Positions 15,327 through 26,400 of a stretch of 64,000 nucleotides of DNA are shown here, piece by piece (the first letter of the stretch is position 1; every line of letters begins with the position of its first letter). The position numbers and the translations under genes are program-made. The notes below the pieces were generated by a model that did not search any database, was not told the origin of the DNA, and worked only from the letters and a program-made list of their open reading frames with translations. This DNA is from UBA2450 sp045226015 (GTDB lineage: Bacteria; Bacillota_I; Bacilli_A; RFN20; CAG-826): NCBI GenBank assembly GCA_045226015.1, contig JBGVBY010000013.1, positions 62,001 through 126,000 of the forward strand. The letters are read 5' to 3'.

Positions 15327-16235
15327 TTATAGTCCTCCGGTTAATGATACATAGATGATAGCGAGTATCACTATGTGAAGTGGATAATATAGATAGCAGC
15401 TATATTTAAACCACGCTTTATTATATCCACGTTTTCCGTTATAGAGCAAAAGAAACGCTCCAGAAAGTATTGCCATGAGTTGGATAGAAGCAACTCTAAC
15501 ATTTATAAACGCTCCATTAGGCCATAAATACCAACAAGCATAATAAACAAACCCAGAAACGACTAATGAACAGGCAGCGATAATGTTAACAAGGATTTGG
15601 TAATTGTTATCCATAATCCAAATTTCTTTATCCATTCCAGTTTTACTTTCGGTGTATTTGATATAGAGATCCGCTAGTGTGCGAGCGTAATAGAATCCTA
15701 CACCTAATAAAATAGCAAACCAGTCATACCTCATTGTTAAGAAGCACGGGAACCAATATATCTGAATAGTAGTGGATGTTTCTATACCTTTAACCACAAA
15801 AGAAGTAATAGATAAAGTTAACGATAGTAGGATAACTAATAACTTGCGTTTATCCTCTTGTCTTAATGCCCAAATAACTATAGAGCACATAAGTAAGTCT
15901 AAGAAGGCATTTCCACTTCTAAGTAGACTTACCGCGTATCTACGCAATGACGAATATTCAAGTACGATGTATACAATAGAAATCGCTAGGGCAAATATTG
16001 ATAACCTTAATGCGTATTTTTTATAGCTTCTCGTATATATAACTCCTTCAACAATCATAAAGATGAATAAAGGGAGAGATAGTCTACCAATCATTCTAAA
16101 ATATTCAGATAGTTGAAGTAGTTTTAAATCGCCATCAGAAGTCATTTCTAAAAGTAGACCTACGTGATCTATGGTCATTGTGATTAGAGCGATAATTTTC
16201 AGCCAAAACGAAGATAAAATGTTAAATCTCTTCAT
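15327..16235 (-). CDS. TraX-family integral membrane protein
   Basis: This 302-residue polytopic membrane protein has about eight hydrophobic helices. The start carries the TraX-type opening IALITMTIDHVGLLLE near residues 15-30, and a conserved IGRLSLPLFIFMIVEG follows. TraX was named for pilin acetylation in plasmid F, but chromosomal homologues in Bacillota lack pilin genes, so the actual substrate is unknown; a role as an acyltransferase for surface molecules is inferred. The gene begins three bases after the CPBP protease gene ends and is followed by trxA. Confidence 0.7.
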   Translation of the reverse strand: MKRFNILSSFWLKIIALITMTIDHVGLLLEMTSDGDLKLLQLSEYFRMIGRLSLPLFIFMIVEGVIYTRSYKKYALRLSIFALAISIVYIVLEYSSLRRYAVSLLRSGNAFLDLLMCSIVIWALRQEDKRKLLVILLSLTLSITSFVVKGIETSTTIQIYWFPCFLTMRYDWFAILLGVGFYYARTLADLYIKYTESKTGMDKEIWIMDNNYQILVNIIAACSLVVSGFVYYACWYLWPNGAFINVRVASIQLMAILSGAFLLLYNGKRGYNKAWFKYSCYLYYPLHIVILAIIYVSLTGGL

Positions 16236-16238
16236 ATT

Positions 16239-16988
16239 TTACCTTAAATAAAATGGAGTGATTGAAGTAATAACAACGAATAAATTGTTAGTGATATGAG
16301 CGCTCATGGAACCAACAAAACCAAGTTTATAATACGCAAAAGTAAGCATAAATCCGCTTGCTAAATATGCTGGCAAATTGATGAATTCGTCAGCGATATG
16401 TGCGGAAGAAATGTCAAAGTGAGCAAAGGCAAAAACAACCGTAGTAAGAGCGAATGCTAGATATTTATTCACCTTATTTAATAAAGAGAAAATTCCTACT
16501 CTATATGTAAGCTCCTCACATATTGGACCAGCCATTCCAATTATAAAGATAGATGCTACTGGATATGTGTTAATAATGTTTTGAGCAGCCAACTCATTTT
16601 CATTAATATTAAATTGATAAAATAGGTTAACTATACCAGTGTATGTCATAGTAACACCCAAGATTGCAAAACCCATCAAACCACCATAGATATAAGACTG
16701 ATATTTTTTGAAGTCGTTCTTTGATTTAGGAATATCAAAAGCAGCGATGGTAAACATGACTGCAAATAAGATTGAATATGTGATTAAAACTGTTTTTGCA
16801 TTGTCTTCTTGCTGGTTAATAAAATAGACAATTAAAGCTGCGATAAGAGAAATAATCATCAAACCAGCTGTGCCAAAAGAAGCAAAGAACACCTTCTTCC
16901 ATATAGGAGCTTGGTACGCGTTCTGTGTGTTTAATACTTGTTCGCTTTGTTCGTCTTTATTAACGAAACTTTCATCTTTATTTAACAT
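16239..16988 (-). CDS. CPBP-family intramembrane metalloprotease
   Basis: This is a 249-residue membrane protein with about seven or eight helices. It carries the CPBP/CAAX protease signature: EELTYR near residue 158 preceded by GPIC, FAHFD near residue 190, and a final motif with HITNNL. The glutamates and histidines expected to bind zinc are present. Family members process prenylated or other membrane peptides and sometimes give bacteriocin immunity; which applies is unknown. It leads a minus-strand trio with a TraX-like gene and trxA. Confidence 0.85.
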   Translation of the reverse strand: MLNKDESFVNKDEQSEQVLNTQNAYQAPIWKKVFFASFGTAGLMIISLIAALIVYFINQQEDNAKTVLITYSILFAVMFTIAAFDIPKSKNDFKKYQSYIYGGLMGFAILGVTMTYTGIVNLFYQFNINENELAAQNIINTYPVASIFIIGMAGPICEELTYRVGIFSLLNKVNKYLAFALTTVVFAFAHFDISSAHIADEFINLPAYLASGFMLTFAYYKLGFVGSMSAHITNNLFVVITSITPFYLR

Positions 16989-17056
16989 TGTCTTTATTTT
17001 CCGTAAGAAAAATAATACACTAAAAACAAGATTATTGATAGTCTTAAAGCCGTACT

Positions 17057-17440
17057 ATGAACGAATTTACAGTCAGAGAAGAAGTTTTTGAACTAACAGA
17101 AATGATGAAGTCAAAATTTACTGCCTTTATCATTCCGTGTAAATCAGTCGATGACTTTAAAGTTAGACACGAGCAAATTCGTAAAGCTAATCCAAAGGCA
17201 AAACATGTTGTTTATGCCTATAGGATTGGAACAAATAGTAAATCTACTGACGATCAAGAACCTAAAGGTACAGCAGGTAGACCTCTACTCGAACTTCTTA
17301 CTAAGAAGAACATGAACAACACTGCGATTATCGTAGTGAGATATTATGGAGGAGTTCAACTCGGTGCTGGAAGGTTACTTAGAACATACGTCAATAGTGC
17401 GGTGAACGCTTTTAATAAGGCTGAATTAATTGAGTTATAG
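17057..17440 (+). CDS. YigZ/IMPACT N-terminal domain protein
   Basis: This 127-residue protein matches the N-terminal domain of YigZ, with AYRIGTNS..DDQEPKGTAG leading to RYYGGVQLGAGRLLRTY at about residues 93-109. The usual second ferredoxin-like domain is missing, as the protein stops at about 127 residues rather than about 200. The gene has no clear ribosome binding site before its ATG. In other organisms this family is linked to translation stress (IMPACT) and its exact role is unclear. The mrp gene starts 10 bases downstream. Confidence 0.88.
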   Translation: MNEFTVREEVFELTEMMKSKFTAFIIPCKSVDDFKVRHEQIRKANPKAKHVVYAYRIGTNSKSTDDQEPKGTAGRPLLELLTKKNMNNTAIIVVRYYGGVQLGAGRLLRTYVNSAVNAFNKAELIEL

Positions 17441-17450
17441 GAGATAAATT

Positions 17451-18269
17451 ATGGCAAGTTGTGATCATAACTGTGAGAGTTGTTCTCAAAACGGAAATTG
17501 CTCTTCACAAATCGAAAAAGCAAAAATGAATGATCGTAGTCACGTTAAAAAGGTGGTCGCGGTTCTTTCTGGTAAAGGTGGAGTTGGTAAATCATTTATT
17601 ACCTCTTATCTTGCTGTTTCTTTGAGAAGAAAAGGATATAAAGTTGGTGTTTTAGACGCGGATGTTACTGGTCCTAGTATTCCTAAAGCTTTTGGAATCA
17701 AAGAAAAAGCGATGGGGGATGAAGGACTTATTTACCCAATCGACACCAGAAGTGGAATCAAAATCATGTCTGCTAACTGTTTACTTGAAGATGACAGTGA
17801 ACCAATTATTTGGAGAGGTGTCCTTTTAGGAAACTTAGTTAAACAATTCTATGAAGATGTCCTTTGGGAAGAGCTTGACTACTTATTGATTGATATGCCA
17901 CCAGGAACTGGTGATATTGCGTTAACAACTTTCCAAATGATTCCTATCGATGATTTAATCATCGTTACATCTCCTCAAGACCTTGTTTCTTTAGTAGTTA
18001 CTAAAGCTATCAAGATGGCGAGAATGATGAACATTAATGTTCTTGGAGTTGTGGAGAACATGTCATATTTAAAATGTCCAAAGTGTGAAGAAAAGATCCC
18101 TGTCTTTGGAGAATCACACTTAGATGAATTTGCAAAGAAGATGGATTTCAAAGTTATTGGTAAACTTCCAATTGTCTCTAATAACGCTACTAAAGTAGAT
18201 AATGGAGAAATTGAAAGCGTTGATATCCCAGAATTTGAATCCATTACTAAGGCAGTGATAGGAGAATAA
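17451..18269 (+). CDS. mrp: Mrp/NBP35-family P-loop ATPase (iron-sulfur carrier)
   Basis: This 272-residue protein is predicted to carry and transfer iron-sulfur clusters. The N-terminus is cysteine-rich (CDHNC, CESC and CS pairs in the first 20 residues), as in NBP35-type proteins. It is followed by the P-loop KGGVGKS at about residues 43-49 and the DMPPGTGD switch near residue 148. The CPKC pair around residue 207 is the conserved cluster-binding site at the dimer interface. A clear ribosome site (AGGAG) precedes the ATG. It is intact. Confidence 0.92.
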   Translation: MASCDHNCESCSQNGNCSSQIEKAKMNDRSHVKKVVAVLSGKGGVGKSFITSYLAVSLRRKGYKVGVLDADVTGPSIPKAFGIKEKAMGDEGLIYPIDTRSGIKIMSANCLLEDDSEPIIWRGVLLGNLVKQFYEDVLWEELDYLLIDMPPGTGDIALTTFQMIPIDDLIIVTSPQDLVSLVVTKAIKMARMMNINVLGVVENMSYLKCPKCEEKIPVFGESHLDEFAKKMDFKVIGKLPIVSNNATKVDNGEIESVDIPEFESITKAVIGE

Positions 18270-18271
18270 TT

Positions 18272-19534
18272 ATGGAAGAATTTTCTAATAGAAGAGCAAA
18301 ATTATTTGAATCTATACCAACTAATTCTGTGGTATTAGTTTTTTCTGGTGTTTCTAAGATTAGAAGCGAAGATAGTTTTTATCCATTCTTCTCCAATCGT
18401 AACTTCTTTTACCTCACTGGAATTAATCAAGAAGGTTCTATTTTGATGCTTGTTAAATGCGCTGGAGAGAAAAAGACTTATCTTTTCCTTCAAGAGCACA
18501 ACGAACTCAAAGAACGTTGGACCGGAAAAAGAATAAGCTATGAAGATGCAAGAGTTATTTCTAATATCGATAACGTTTATAGTATTGAGACATTTAACTC
18601 TATGCTCGAAATGGCGTTAGCCAAAGACAATAACATCTATGGCAAGATTGAGAACTTATTCCTCGATTTATCTGATGAAATTAAAATCAAGACGAACTGC
18701 TCTACTCAAACATATTCAAAAGAACTTGAGAGCAGTTACCCACACTTAAATATTCAAAATATTTATCCATATATTGTTGAACTCAGAATGGTGAAATCAC
18801 CATATGAAATCAGTCAACTTGAAGATGCGATTAATGCGACTAGTAGTGGTATTAATGACTTACTTTTACATTTAGAAGTTGGTATGAGTGAACACGAACT
18901 CAGTGATCGCTTTGAATATTATGGAAGAACTCATAACCGCAAAGAACTCGCTTTTGAAACTATATGTGCAGTTGGTAAAGATGCGACAATTATGCATCAT
19001 CCAATATGTCAACAAACCGGAGTTATTGGTCGCAACGACTTAATCCTCTTTGACTTAGGTTATCAAACTAATGGTTATAATGCGGATATTTCTCGTACTT
19101 ATCCAATAAGTGGAGAATTTAATGATTTCCAAAGGAAAGTATATGAAGCTGTTTTAAATTGTAACAAGCTCATCATTAACACCGCTAAACCTGGGTTAAA
19201 GATCAATGACTTACAAGAATTAACCCTTAAGACTCTTAAGAGTGAATGCCTTAGACTTGGACTTCTCAAGGAAGAAGATGATATCAAGAAATATTATATT
19301 CATAATGTTTCTCACTTCTTAGGACTCGACACTCATGACGTTGGTAATCGTGAAAGGCTCCTAGAGGCAGGAAATGTAATCACTGTTGAACCAGGATTAT
19401 ATTTTGTTGATGAAGGAGTTGGAGTAAGAATTGAAGACGATGTCTTAATCACTGAAACTGGCGCTAGATGTTTATCTAAAGGCATCAAAAAAGAGATTAA
19501 TGATATCGAGAGAATGATGAAGACTCGTAGATAA
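18272..19534 (+). CDS. pepP: Xaa-Pro aminopeptidase (aminopeptidase P)
   Basis: This 420-residue metallopeptidase removes N-terminal residues preceding proline. The N-terminal creatinase-like domain occupies about residues 1-170. The pita-bread catalytic domain has the metal ligands in place: Asp in DLGYQ and NADISR (about 255-270), His in HNVSHFLGLDTHD (about 345), Glu in VEPGLY (about 375) and Glu in VRIEDD (about 390). Two bases separate it from mrp. It is a standard soluble cytoplasmic enzyme. Confidence 0.93.
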   Translation: MEEFSNRRAKLFESIPTNSVVLVFSGVSKIRSEDSFYPFFSNRNFFYLTGINQEGSILMLVKCAGEKKTYLFLQEHNELKERWTGKRISYEDARVISNIDNVYSIETFNSMLEMALAKDNNIYGKIENLFLDLSDEIKIKTNCSTQTYSKELESSYPHLNIQNIYPYIVELRMVKSPYEISQLEDAINATSSGINDLLLHLEVGMSEHELSDRFEYYGRTHNRKELAFETICAVGKDATIMHHPICQQTGVIGRNDLILFDLGYQTNGYNADISRTYPISGEFNDFQRKVYEAVLNCNKLIINTAKPGLKINDLQELTLKTLKSECLRLGLLKEEDDIKKYYIHNVSHFLGLDTHDVGNRERLLEAGNVITVEPGLYFVDEGVGVRIEDDVLITETGARCLSKGIKKEINDIERMMKTRR

Positions 19535-19545
19535 CGGAGAAGAGA

Positions 19546-21021
19546 ATGGAAAAATATATTTTGTCAATCGATCAAGGCACAACTTCTACTAGAGCCACTC
19601 TTATTAATAAGAAGGGTGAAGTTGTGAACATGACTCAAGAAGAAGTGGTGTGTTTATTTCCTCATTCTGGTTGGGTAGAAACAGACGCTTTAAACATCTG
19701 GGTCAGTGTTATTAACGTTGTTAATGAACTTTTAGTTAAACAAAACATTACTTGGGACAGCATCGATTCCATTGGAATCACTAACCAAAGAGAAACCGCG
19801 GTTGTCTGGGATAAAAAGACAGGTATGCCTATATGTAACGCCATTGTGTGGCAATCACGTCAATCCGCGGATATATGTGATCGATACGAAGACAAAAAAG
19901 AATTTATCCATAAGAAAACTGGTTTATTAATAAACCCATACTTCTCTGCTTCTAAAATAAGATTTATCTTAGAGAACAATAAAGACGCTCAAGAAAGAGC
20001 AGAAAAAGGTGAACTCCTATTTGGTACGATTGATTCATGGATTATTTTCCGTATGACCAAAGGCAAAGTTCACGCTACTGATGCATCTAACGCTAGTAGA
20101 ACAATGCTATTAAACATTGAAACCCTTAAATGGGATGAAGAATTATGTAAGTTATTCAACGTTCCAATGAAGATGCTACCTAAGGTACTCCCATCTTCTT
20201 ATGACTATGGAGCTGCGACTTTCTTTAACAAAGACGTTCATATTCATGGAGTCGCTGGAGATCAACAAAGCGCATTATTTGGACAAGCATGTTTTGAAGA
20301 TGGCGAAAGTAAAAACACTTATGGCACTGGATGCTTCATGCTTATGAATATTGGAGATAGACTTACTTTCTCAGAAAGCGGATTATTAACAACGGTTGCT
20401 TGGAAAGTTGGTAATAAAGTTACCTATGCTTTAGAAGGTTCGGTATTTATTGGAGGAGCGGTTGTTCAATGGTTAAGAGATAAAATGAAACTCTTAGTCC
20501 ATTCTAGTGATAGTGAAGCTCTTGCTTTAGATTGTCGAGACACTCACGGAGTGTATATTGTTCCTGCCTTTGTTGGCTTAGGAACACCTTATTGGGATGA
20601 TGATGCGCGTGGAGCGGTGTTTGGTTTAACAAGAAACACTGATAATCGTCACTTCGTTAGAGCAGCCTTAGAGTCAATCGCCTATCAATGTAAAGATGTC
20701 TTTGAAGTGATGAAGAAAGAAACCGGTTTATCTATCTCAACTTTAAAAGTTGATGGAGGAGCAACCGCAAATAATTTCTTGATGCAATTCCAAGCCGATA
20801 TCTTAAACACTAAAATTGATTTACCAGAATGTTTACAAACTACTGCTTTAGGTGCTGCATTTTTAGCAGGCTTATCTAGCGGTTATTATAAAAATCTTGA
20901 TCACATTAAGAGCATTCATCACTGTCAAAAACTCTTTGAACCAAAGATGAAAGAAGAAGAATCAAAGAAACTTTATGACGGTTGGAAAAAGGCTGTTGAA
21001 GTGACAAGAATGTTTAAATAA
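19546..21021 (+). CDS. glpK: Glycerol kinase
   Basis: This 491-residue protein phosphorylates glycerol to glycerol-3-phosphate using ATP. The FGGY-type features are DQGTTSTR near residues 7-14, the WQSRQ segment near 100, YGTGCFML near 260, and the ATP-site strand KVDGGATANNFLMQ near 400-415. Its size is normal. No glpF or glpD is next to it; a terminator follows immediately. A ribosome site (GGAGAAGAG) lies six to eight bases before the ATG. Confidence 0.95.
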   Translation: MEKYILSIDQGTTSTRATLINKKGEVVNMTQEEVVCLFPHSGWVETDALNIWVSVINVVNELLVKQNITWDSIDSIGITNQRETAVVWDKKTGMPICNAIVWQSRQSADICDRYEDKKEFIHKKTGLLINPYFSASKIRFILENNKDAQERAEKGELLFGTIDSWIIFRMTKGKVHATDASNASRTMLLNIETLKWDEELCKLFNVPMKMLPKVLPSSYDYGAATFFNKDVHIHGVAGDQQSALFGQACFEDGESKNTYGTGCFMLMNIGDRLTFSESGLLTTVAWKVGNKVTYALEGSVFIGGAVVQWLRDKMKLLVHSSDSEALALDCRDTHGVYIVPAFVGLGTPYWDDDARGAVFGLTRNTDNRHFVRAALESIAYQCKDVFEVMKKETGLSISTLKVDGGATANNFLMQFQADILNTKIDLPECLQTTALGAAFLAGLSSGYYKNLDHIKSIHHCQKLFEPKMKEEESKKLYDGWKKAVEVTRMFK

Positions 21022-21049
21022 ATAAACGAAATAATTTAAAGAAAAATAA

Positions 21050-21081
21050 CAAATAGGGATAATATCCCTATTTGATTTTTT
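21050..21081 (+). terminator. Terminator after glpK
   Basis: CAAATAGGGAT (21050-21060) and ATCCCTATTTG (21064-21074) form a perfect 11-bp stem with a 3-base loop, followed by six T at 21076-21081. It overlaps the -35 box of the next promoter. Confidence 0.9.
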
Positions 21082-21101
21082 ATACTCTTTAGTAATATAA
21101 T
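21072..21101 (+). promoter_or_regulatory. Promoter of addB, probably leaderless
   Basis: TTGATT (21072-21077) and TATAAT (21096-21101) are 18 bases apart. The addB ATG is at 21109, only seven bases past the -10 box, so the transcript would start at or next to the A of ATG. There is no ribosome binding site. Confidence 0.75.
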
Positions 21102-21108
21102 ATTTGAT

Positions 21109-23412
21109 ATGAAATACGTTTTAGCACCTCATTCATATCACTTGTCTTTACTCACCTATTTAAGGAAAGATGATCCTTTTTTAGATTTGAAATTATTCTC
21201 TAAAGAAGAACTCAATAAATATGTCCATTATAGTGTTAGTGAAGAAGCTTTAATTTATCTTATTAAAAAGTATCATTACACATATGAAGAGGCCAAAGCA
21301 TATATTGAGGACCTTGTTTATGTTAATGAAGGAACTGATAATAAGACCAAGTTCCTCTTATCCTTAAAAAATGAACTTTTAGATAACAATTTATTGATAG
21401 CTCCAATAGGGTTCACTAAGAAGAGCGATGAGATTGATATCTATGGTTATAGTGACCAAGATTCTGAACTTTTATTTATTTTAAAGTCCTTAGGATTAAC
21501 ACCAAATTATATATCTAATAACGCAATTAATAAGGAAGAGACAATCAATTACTTTGAACGTATCGAAGAGGAAACATATTTTGTTCTAAACGAGATAGCA
21601 GCCTTATTAGATAAAGGTATATCTATTAAAGATATTTATATCTTAAACAGGAACAAAGAATACAATTACTATTTGAATAAATTTGCACCTAGATTTGGAT
21701 ACAAACTCAACATTAATAGTGGCGCGAACTTTTATTCTTTAGGGGCTGTTAAAGAATTCTTAAAGATTTATAAAAGTAGTAGTGACTTAGCAGAATCGTT
21801 AGAAGCTCTTAAAGAATTGCTAAAGGATGATCCTCTATATTTAGATATTGAGGGAATTGTTCGTGATTCTTCTATTAGTGAGTTTTCTTTTGAAGAGCAA
21901 CTTGATTACCTTGTTAATAAGTTTAAAGAAAAAGAAGTTCCTATTAAGAAATTTGATAATGCGGTTAAAGTGATTAATAACCCGACGTTCTTAATGGGAA
22001 AATATGTTTTTGTCATTGGCTTTGCTCAAGGAGTTTATCCTCGTTCATATAAGGATGATAGATTCTTAAATAATTTTGAACTATCATCAATAAATAGGTT
22101 AAACGCGAAAGATAAAACAAAGCTTGATGATTCTCAATTAAATGTCTTCTTCAATAGTGATAATTCCTTTGTATTTACCTTCTCAAATCATAGTCTAACC
22201 TCTAACTATTATCCTTCTCCGATTGCTAAAAGAAGAGAGATGACAGAGGCAAAGCCAAAACTAGCAGATTTTTTCTATTCTGATGACGTAATTAAGCTCA
22301 TTTATTCTGACTTAAAAGACCTCAACCATTTCTATAAAGAAGAGCCTGAAAACTATAAAAAACTTAATGGAGTAGTAGATGTCAATTACAATAGCTACTC
22401 TAACTCTTATCAATATAAAGCAAGAGTGTTCGATCACTCCTCTAAAATTAAGCTCTCAACTTCCTCACTTGAACTTTGTTCGATTTGTCCATTTAAATAT
22501 TATCTTGACCGCGTTCTTAAAGTAGATGAAGACGATGAAACTTACTTTATTGATGTTGGTAATCTCGCTCATCATTTGTTTGAACATATGAGAGAAGAAA
22601 ATTTTGATTTTGACAGAGATTTTGATGAAAATACAAAAGATTTAACGTTAAAACCAAGTCAAAAGTATATTTTAAATCACAACATCAGAGGTCAGATTAA
22701 AACTGCGATTGATGCGATTAAGAAAAGAGAACATTATTATCTAAACCCGACTATCTATAACGAGTTACGAGTTAAATATAATATTGATAATAATACTTTT
22801 ATTGATGGAGTGATAGATAACTTAGTAACTATTGATAAAACTCACTTCATCTGTGTGGATTATAAAACTGGAAACACCAAGTTTGATGACTCTAAATTAA
22901 AGTATGGTTTATCCACTCAATTACCTACCTATTCATTGCTTGTTTCTAGCGATGAAAGATTTAAAGATTTATCTATCGCTGGATTATATATCAATAACGT
23001 CTTAACCACCAAGATTCAGATTGAGCAAAAAGAGGACGAATTAATCCCAAGCTACCTTAAACTTAACGGCAAGACAATCGCTGATTTAGATACCGCTATT
23101 AAACTAGATTCAACCTTAGGAGATTCTAAGAGTTCTTTTATCAATGGACTCACGGTTAAAAAAGATGGATGTAGTTTAAGAGATTCATCAAGTTTAGTGA
23201 GTAAAGAAACATTTGATGAATATAAAACCATTACCTTAAATTTGTTTAAAGAGATGAATAACAACCTTCGTAATAATAACTTTGATATTCATCCATATTA
23301 TAAAAATGAAAGAGATAATGGCTGCCAATATTGCCCATATAAAGACATATGTTATGTTAGAAAAGACCAATTTAAGTTGATTGATCAAGAGGACAAAGAA
23401 GACGATGAGTAA
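21109..23412 (+). CDS. addB: AddB-like exonuclease subunit of double-strand break repair complex
   Basis: This 767-residue protein is the partner of AddA in processing DNA ends for recombination. The C-terminal nuclease has the family arrangement: LCSICPFKYY (first Cys), a His in HLFEHM near 480, Asp in IDGVIDN and then FICVDYKTG near 582, and NGCQYCPYKDIC near 740, supplying the remaining cluster cysteines. The N-terminal helicase-like half is strongly shortened; the protein is about two thirds of the B. subtilis length. Four-Cys cluster and DYK site are intact. The first gene of a three-gene overlapping set, it starts leaderless. Confidence 0.88.
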   Translation: MKYVLAPHSYHLSLLTYLRKDDPFLDLKLFSKEELNKYVHYSVSEEALIYLIKKYHYTYEEAKAYIEDLVYVNEGTDNKTKFLLSLKNELLDNNLLIAPIGFTKKSDEIDIYGYSDQDSELLFILKSLGLTPNYISNNAINKEETINYFERIEEETYFVLNEIAALLDKGISIKDIYILNRNKEYNYYLNKFAPRFGYKLNINSGANFYSLGAVKEFLKIYKSSSDLAESLEALKELLKDDPLYLDIEGIVRDSSISEFSFEEQLDYLVNKFKEKEVPIKKFDNAVKVINNPTFLMGKYVFVIGFAQGVYPRSYKDDRFLNNFELSSINRLNAKDKTKLDDSQLNVFFNSDNSFVFTFSNHSLTSNYYPSPIAKRREMTEAKPKLADFFYSDDVIKLIYSDLKDLNHFYKEEPENYKKLNGVVDVNYNSYSNSYQYKARVFDHSSKIKLSTSSLELCSICPFKYYLDRVLKVDEDDETYFIDVGNLAHHLFEHMREENFDFDRDFDENTKDLTLKPSQKYILNHNIRGQIKTAIDAIKKREHYYLNPTIYNELRVKYNIDNNTFIDGVIDNLVTIDKTHFICVDYKTGNTKFDDSKLKYGLSTQLPTYSLLVSSDERFKDLSIAGLYINNVLTTKIQIEQKEDELIPSYLKLNGKTIADLDTAIKLDSTLGDSKSSFINGLTVKKDGCSLRDSSSLVSKETFDEYKTITLNLFKEMNNNLRNNNFDIHPYYKNERDNGCQYCPYKDICYVRKDQFKLIDQEDKEDDE

Positions 23413-26400
23413 GATGGATTTTTCTCCTAAACAAGAAGAAGCAATCTCCGCTAGTGGAAGTAATTATCTTATTTCTGCTGGAGCAGGAAGCGGTAAAACC
23501 GCTGTTTTAACTGAACGCATTTATCGTTTAGCAAAAGAAGATAAAAGTTTAGATCATTTCCTTGTCCTTACATTCACCAACTTAGCGGCCGCTGAAATGA
23601 AAGACCGCGTTAGAAAGAAACTTCTTGAAGATGAAGAAACACTTTACCTAGCTAGTGAAGTCGATAACGCTCATATTGAGACCTTTGATTCATTCTCTTT
23701 ATATTTAGTGAAGAAGTATTTTTATCTTTTAGGCATATCGAAAGATATCTCAATCGTAGATAACTCCATTCTTTCTATTAAACGTAAGAAATTCTTATCG
23801 GACATCTTTGAAGAAAGATTTGCTAATGAAGATGAGAAATTCCTTAAGCTCATTGATAACTACGCAACTAAAAACACTGATGTGATTAATGATTTTATCA
23901 TTAATATACTTGAATTAGGAGACAAGAAAGCTGATAATTATGCATTCTTTAGTCATCTAAGAAACGATTTCTATTCCAAGGAAGTTGTTGATTCCTCTAT
24001 TAAGAAATTAATCGATGAGAAAAAGAGGGATATTAGTTTTGTGATTAATAAATCATATGAACTCGAAGACGCTGAAGACGTTGATCAAATCCTTGAACAA
24101 CTTTCACCTTTGTTAGAAATAAGTGATTATGACGAGTTATATAACGCTCTTAAAGAGAGTTTCCCTAGAAAGAAGAGTAAAGATGCGACTGATGGAGAAT
24201 ACCGTGACAAGATAGCGGGCTACTATAACAAGTATGTAAAGATTACTAAAGATAATGATTTTGGTAATAGAGAAGAAATTACAAATCACTATTTAGAACT
24301 TAAACCATATATTGAAGTGATTTTTGATATCGTTATTGAAGTTGAGAAACGTTTAGATGCCTTCAAAAAAGAATATAACGCTTATTCCTTTGGAGATATC
24401 TCAAGGTTCGTCTTAAAACTACTTAATAATAAAGATATCAAAGAAGAGATATCTAATTCTTTTAAATACATCATGGTGGATGAATATCAAGACACTAACG
24501 ATATTCAAGAGACGGTTATTTCTTTAATCAGCAAAAATAATGTCTACATGGTGGGAGATGTTAAACAATCTATATATAGATTTAGAGGCGCAGATTGTCA
24601 TATCTTCCAAGAAAAATATGAATCATATAAGAAAGAAATAGGTGGAAAAGAAATCGACCTTAATACTTCATATCGTTCTAGAGAAGAAGTAGTGGATTTC
24701 ATTAACGACTTGTTCTCCCAAATCTTTACAAAAGAAAATAACGCGATTGATTATTCAAACGGTCATAAATTTGGCTTTGGTAGAAGCGCATATAACATTA
24801 ATAAACCTGACTGCTCATATAAACCTGAAATCTATAGATTTACCTATGAAAAATCTCAAGAAGTAGTGGAAAAAGAATGTGAAATTATCATTCGTGACAT
24901 TAAGCAAAAGATTCATGATCATTACCAAGTCTATAACGGTAAGGAACATCATAATTGTTCATATAAAGACTTTGCTATCATTGTTGATAGAAGTGGAGCG
25001 TTTGATACATATCGAAGAATGTTCTCAGAGGCTAATATACCTTTGAACGTTCAAGACAAAGAAACCCTCTTTAAGAGTGATATCATCTCTGTTGTTAAAA
25101 ACTTGATTAAGATGCTTTACTATTCTTTGAATAGCGATTACGGAAGTAACTATAAACACGCCTATTTAAGCGTGGCCCGTAGTTTCTTATTTGAATATCA
25201 CGACGATGATTTATATGACATCTATCAAAACAAAGCGTTCTTAAATGAAAGATTCGCTCAACAAATTGAATTAATCAAAGAGAAGTTAAGATTTGCTTCT
25301 TTAAAAGATATCTTCTTAACCTTATATGAAGAATTCGATATATATTCATCTATTAGCAAGATTACTCAATACTATGCAAACGCACATAAATTGGAACAAC
25401 TTATTACCATCGCTGAAATGATGGATACTTTAAATTACACTTTAGAAGATCTAGTTGAATACTTTGATGACCTAAGTGAACTAGATGTAGATATCGATTA
25501 TCGTGACAGCAATATCATTGAAGATTCAGTAACACTAATTAACATTCATAAGTCCAAAGGACTTGAATATGGAATCGTGTATTATCCAGGTTTATCAAAA
25601 GCATTCAATCAATCAGAAACTCAGACATGTTTCCTAATTAGTGATACATATGGACCAATTATTCCAAGCGTAGATTCTGATAAGTCCTCTTTAATCATTC
25701 ATTTAATTAGAGATGATTTATCAAAAGCAGACTTTGAAGAGAAACTCAGATTGCTTTATGTTGCTTTGACTAGAGCTAAGGAAAAGATTATTTTGGTCAG
25801 TGCAGAAAAAGAAAGTAAATCTAAATTCAAAAAAGCATCAAACAGTAAATGCATGAATGACATCTTAAAACTCACGGACGCTTTTGATAAATATAGTAGC
25901 GAATATTCCACTGAAGATGTTGAGTTAAATTTACCTAAGAGTAAAGATGAAAAAGTTAATAAGATAACTCTAAAACAAGTGAATGTTACTTCTAAAGAAG
26001 TAATAAAACTAAGAGCGAGTAAAGAACTCGAAGAAGATATCGATGAGTCCGTCCTCGATTTTGGTTCTCATTTACATGCTTATTTAGAGAATGTGGATTT
26101 AGATAATAGATCAACAGAATATATACAAGATATGCGCATGAGAAGATATGTTAATAATGTTATAAATTCTCCTTTATTTAAGGGAATCCACAATAAGGAT
26201 GTCAGGCATGAGTTCCCGTTCTATGATGAAGATAGTGGAGTTCAAGGATATATTGACGCACTCATAATCAAAGATGACGAGGTTAACATTATCGACTTCA
26301 AACTCAAGCACATTGATGATGAAGAATATGATAAACAGCTAAGAACCTACAAGTCTTACATTAAAAAGATTACAAATAAGCCGATTAAGATGTTCCTCTT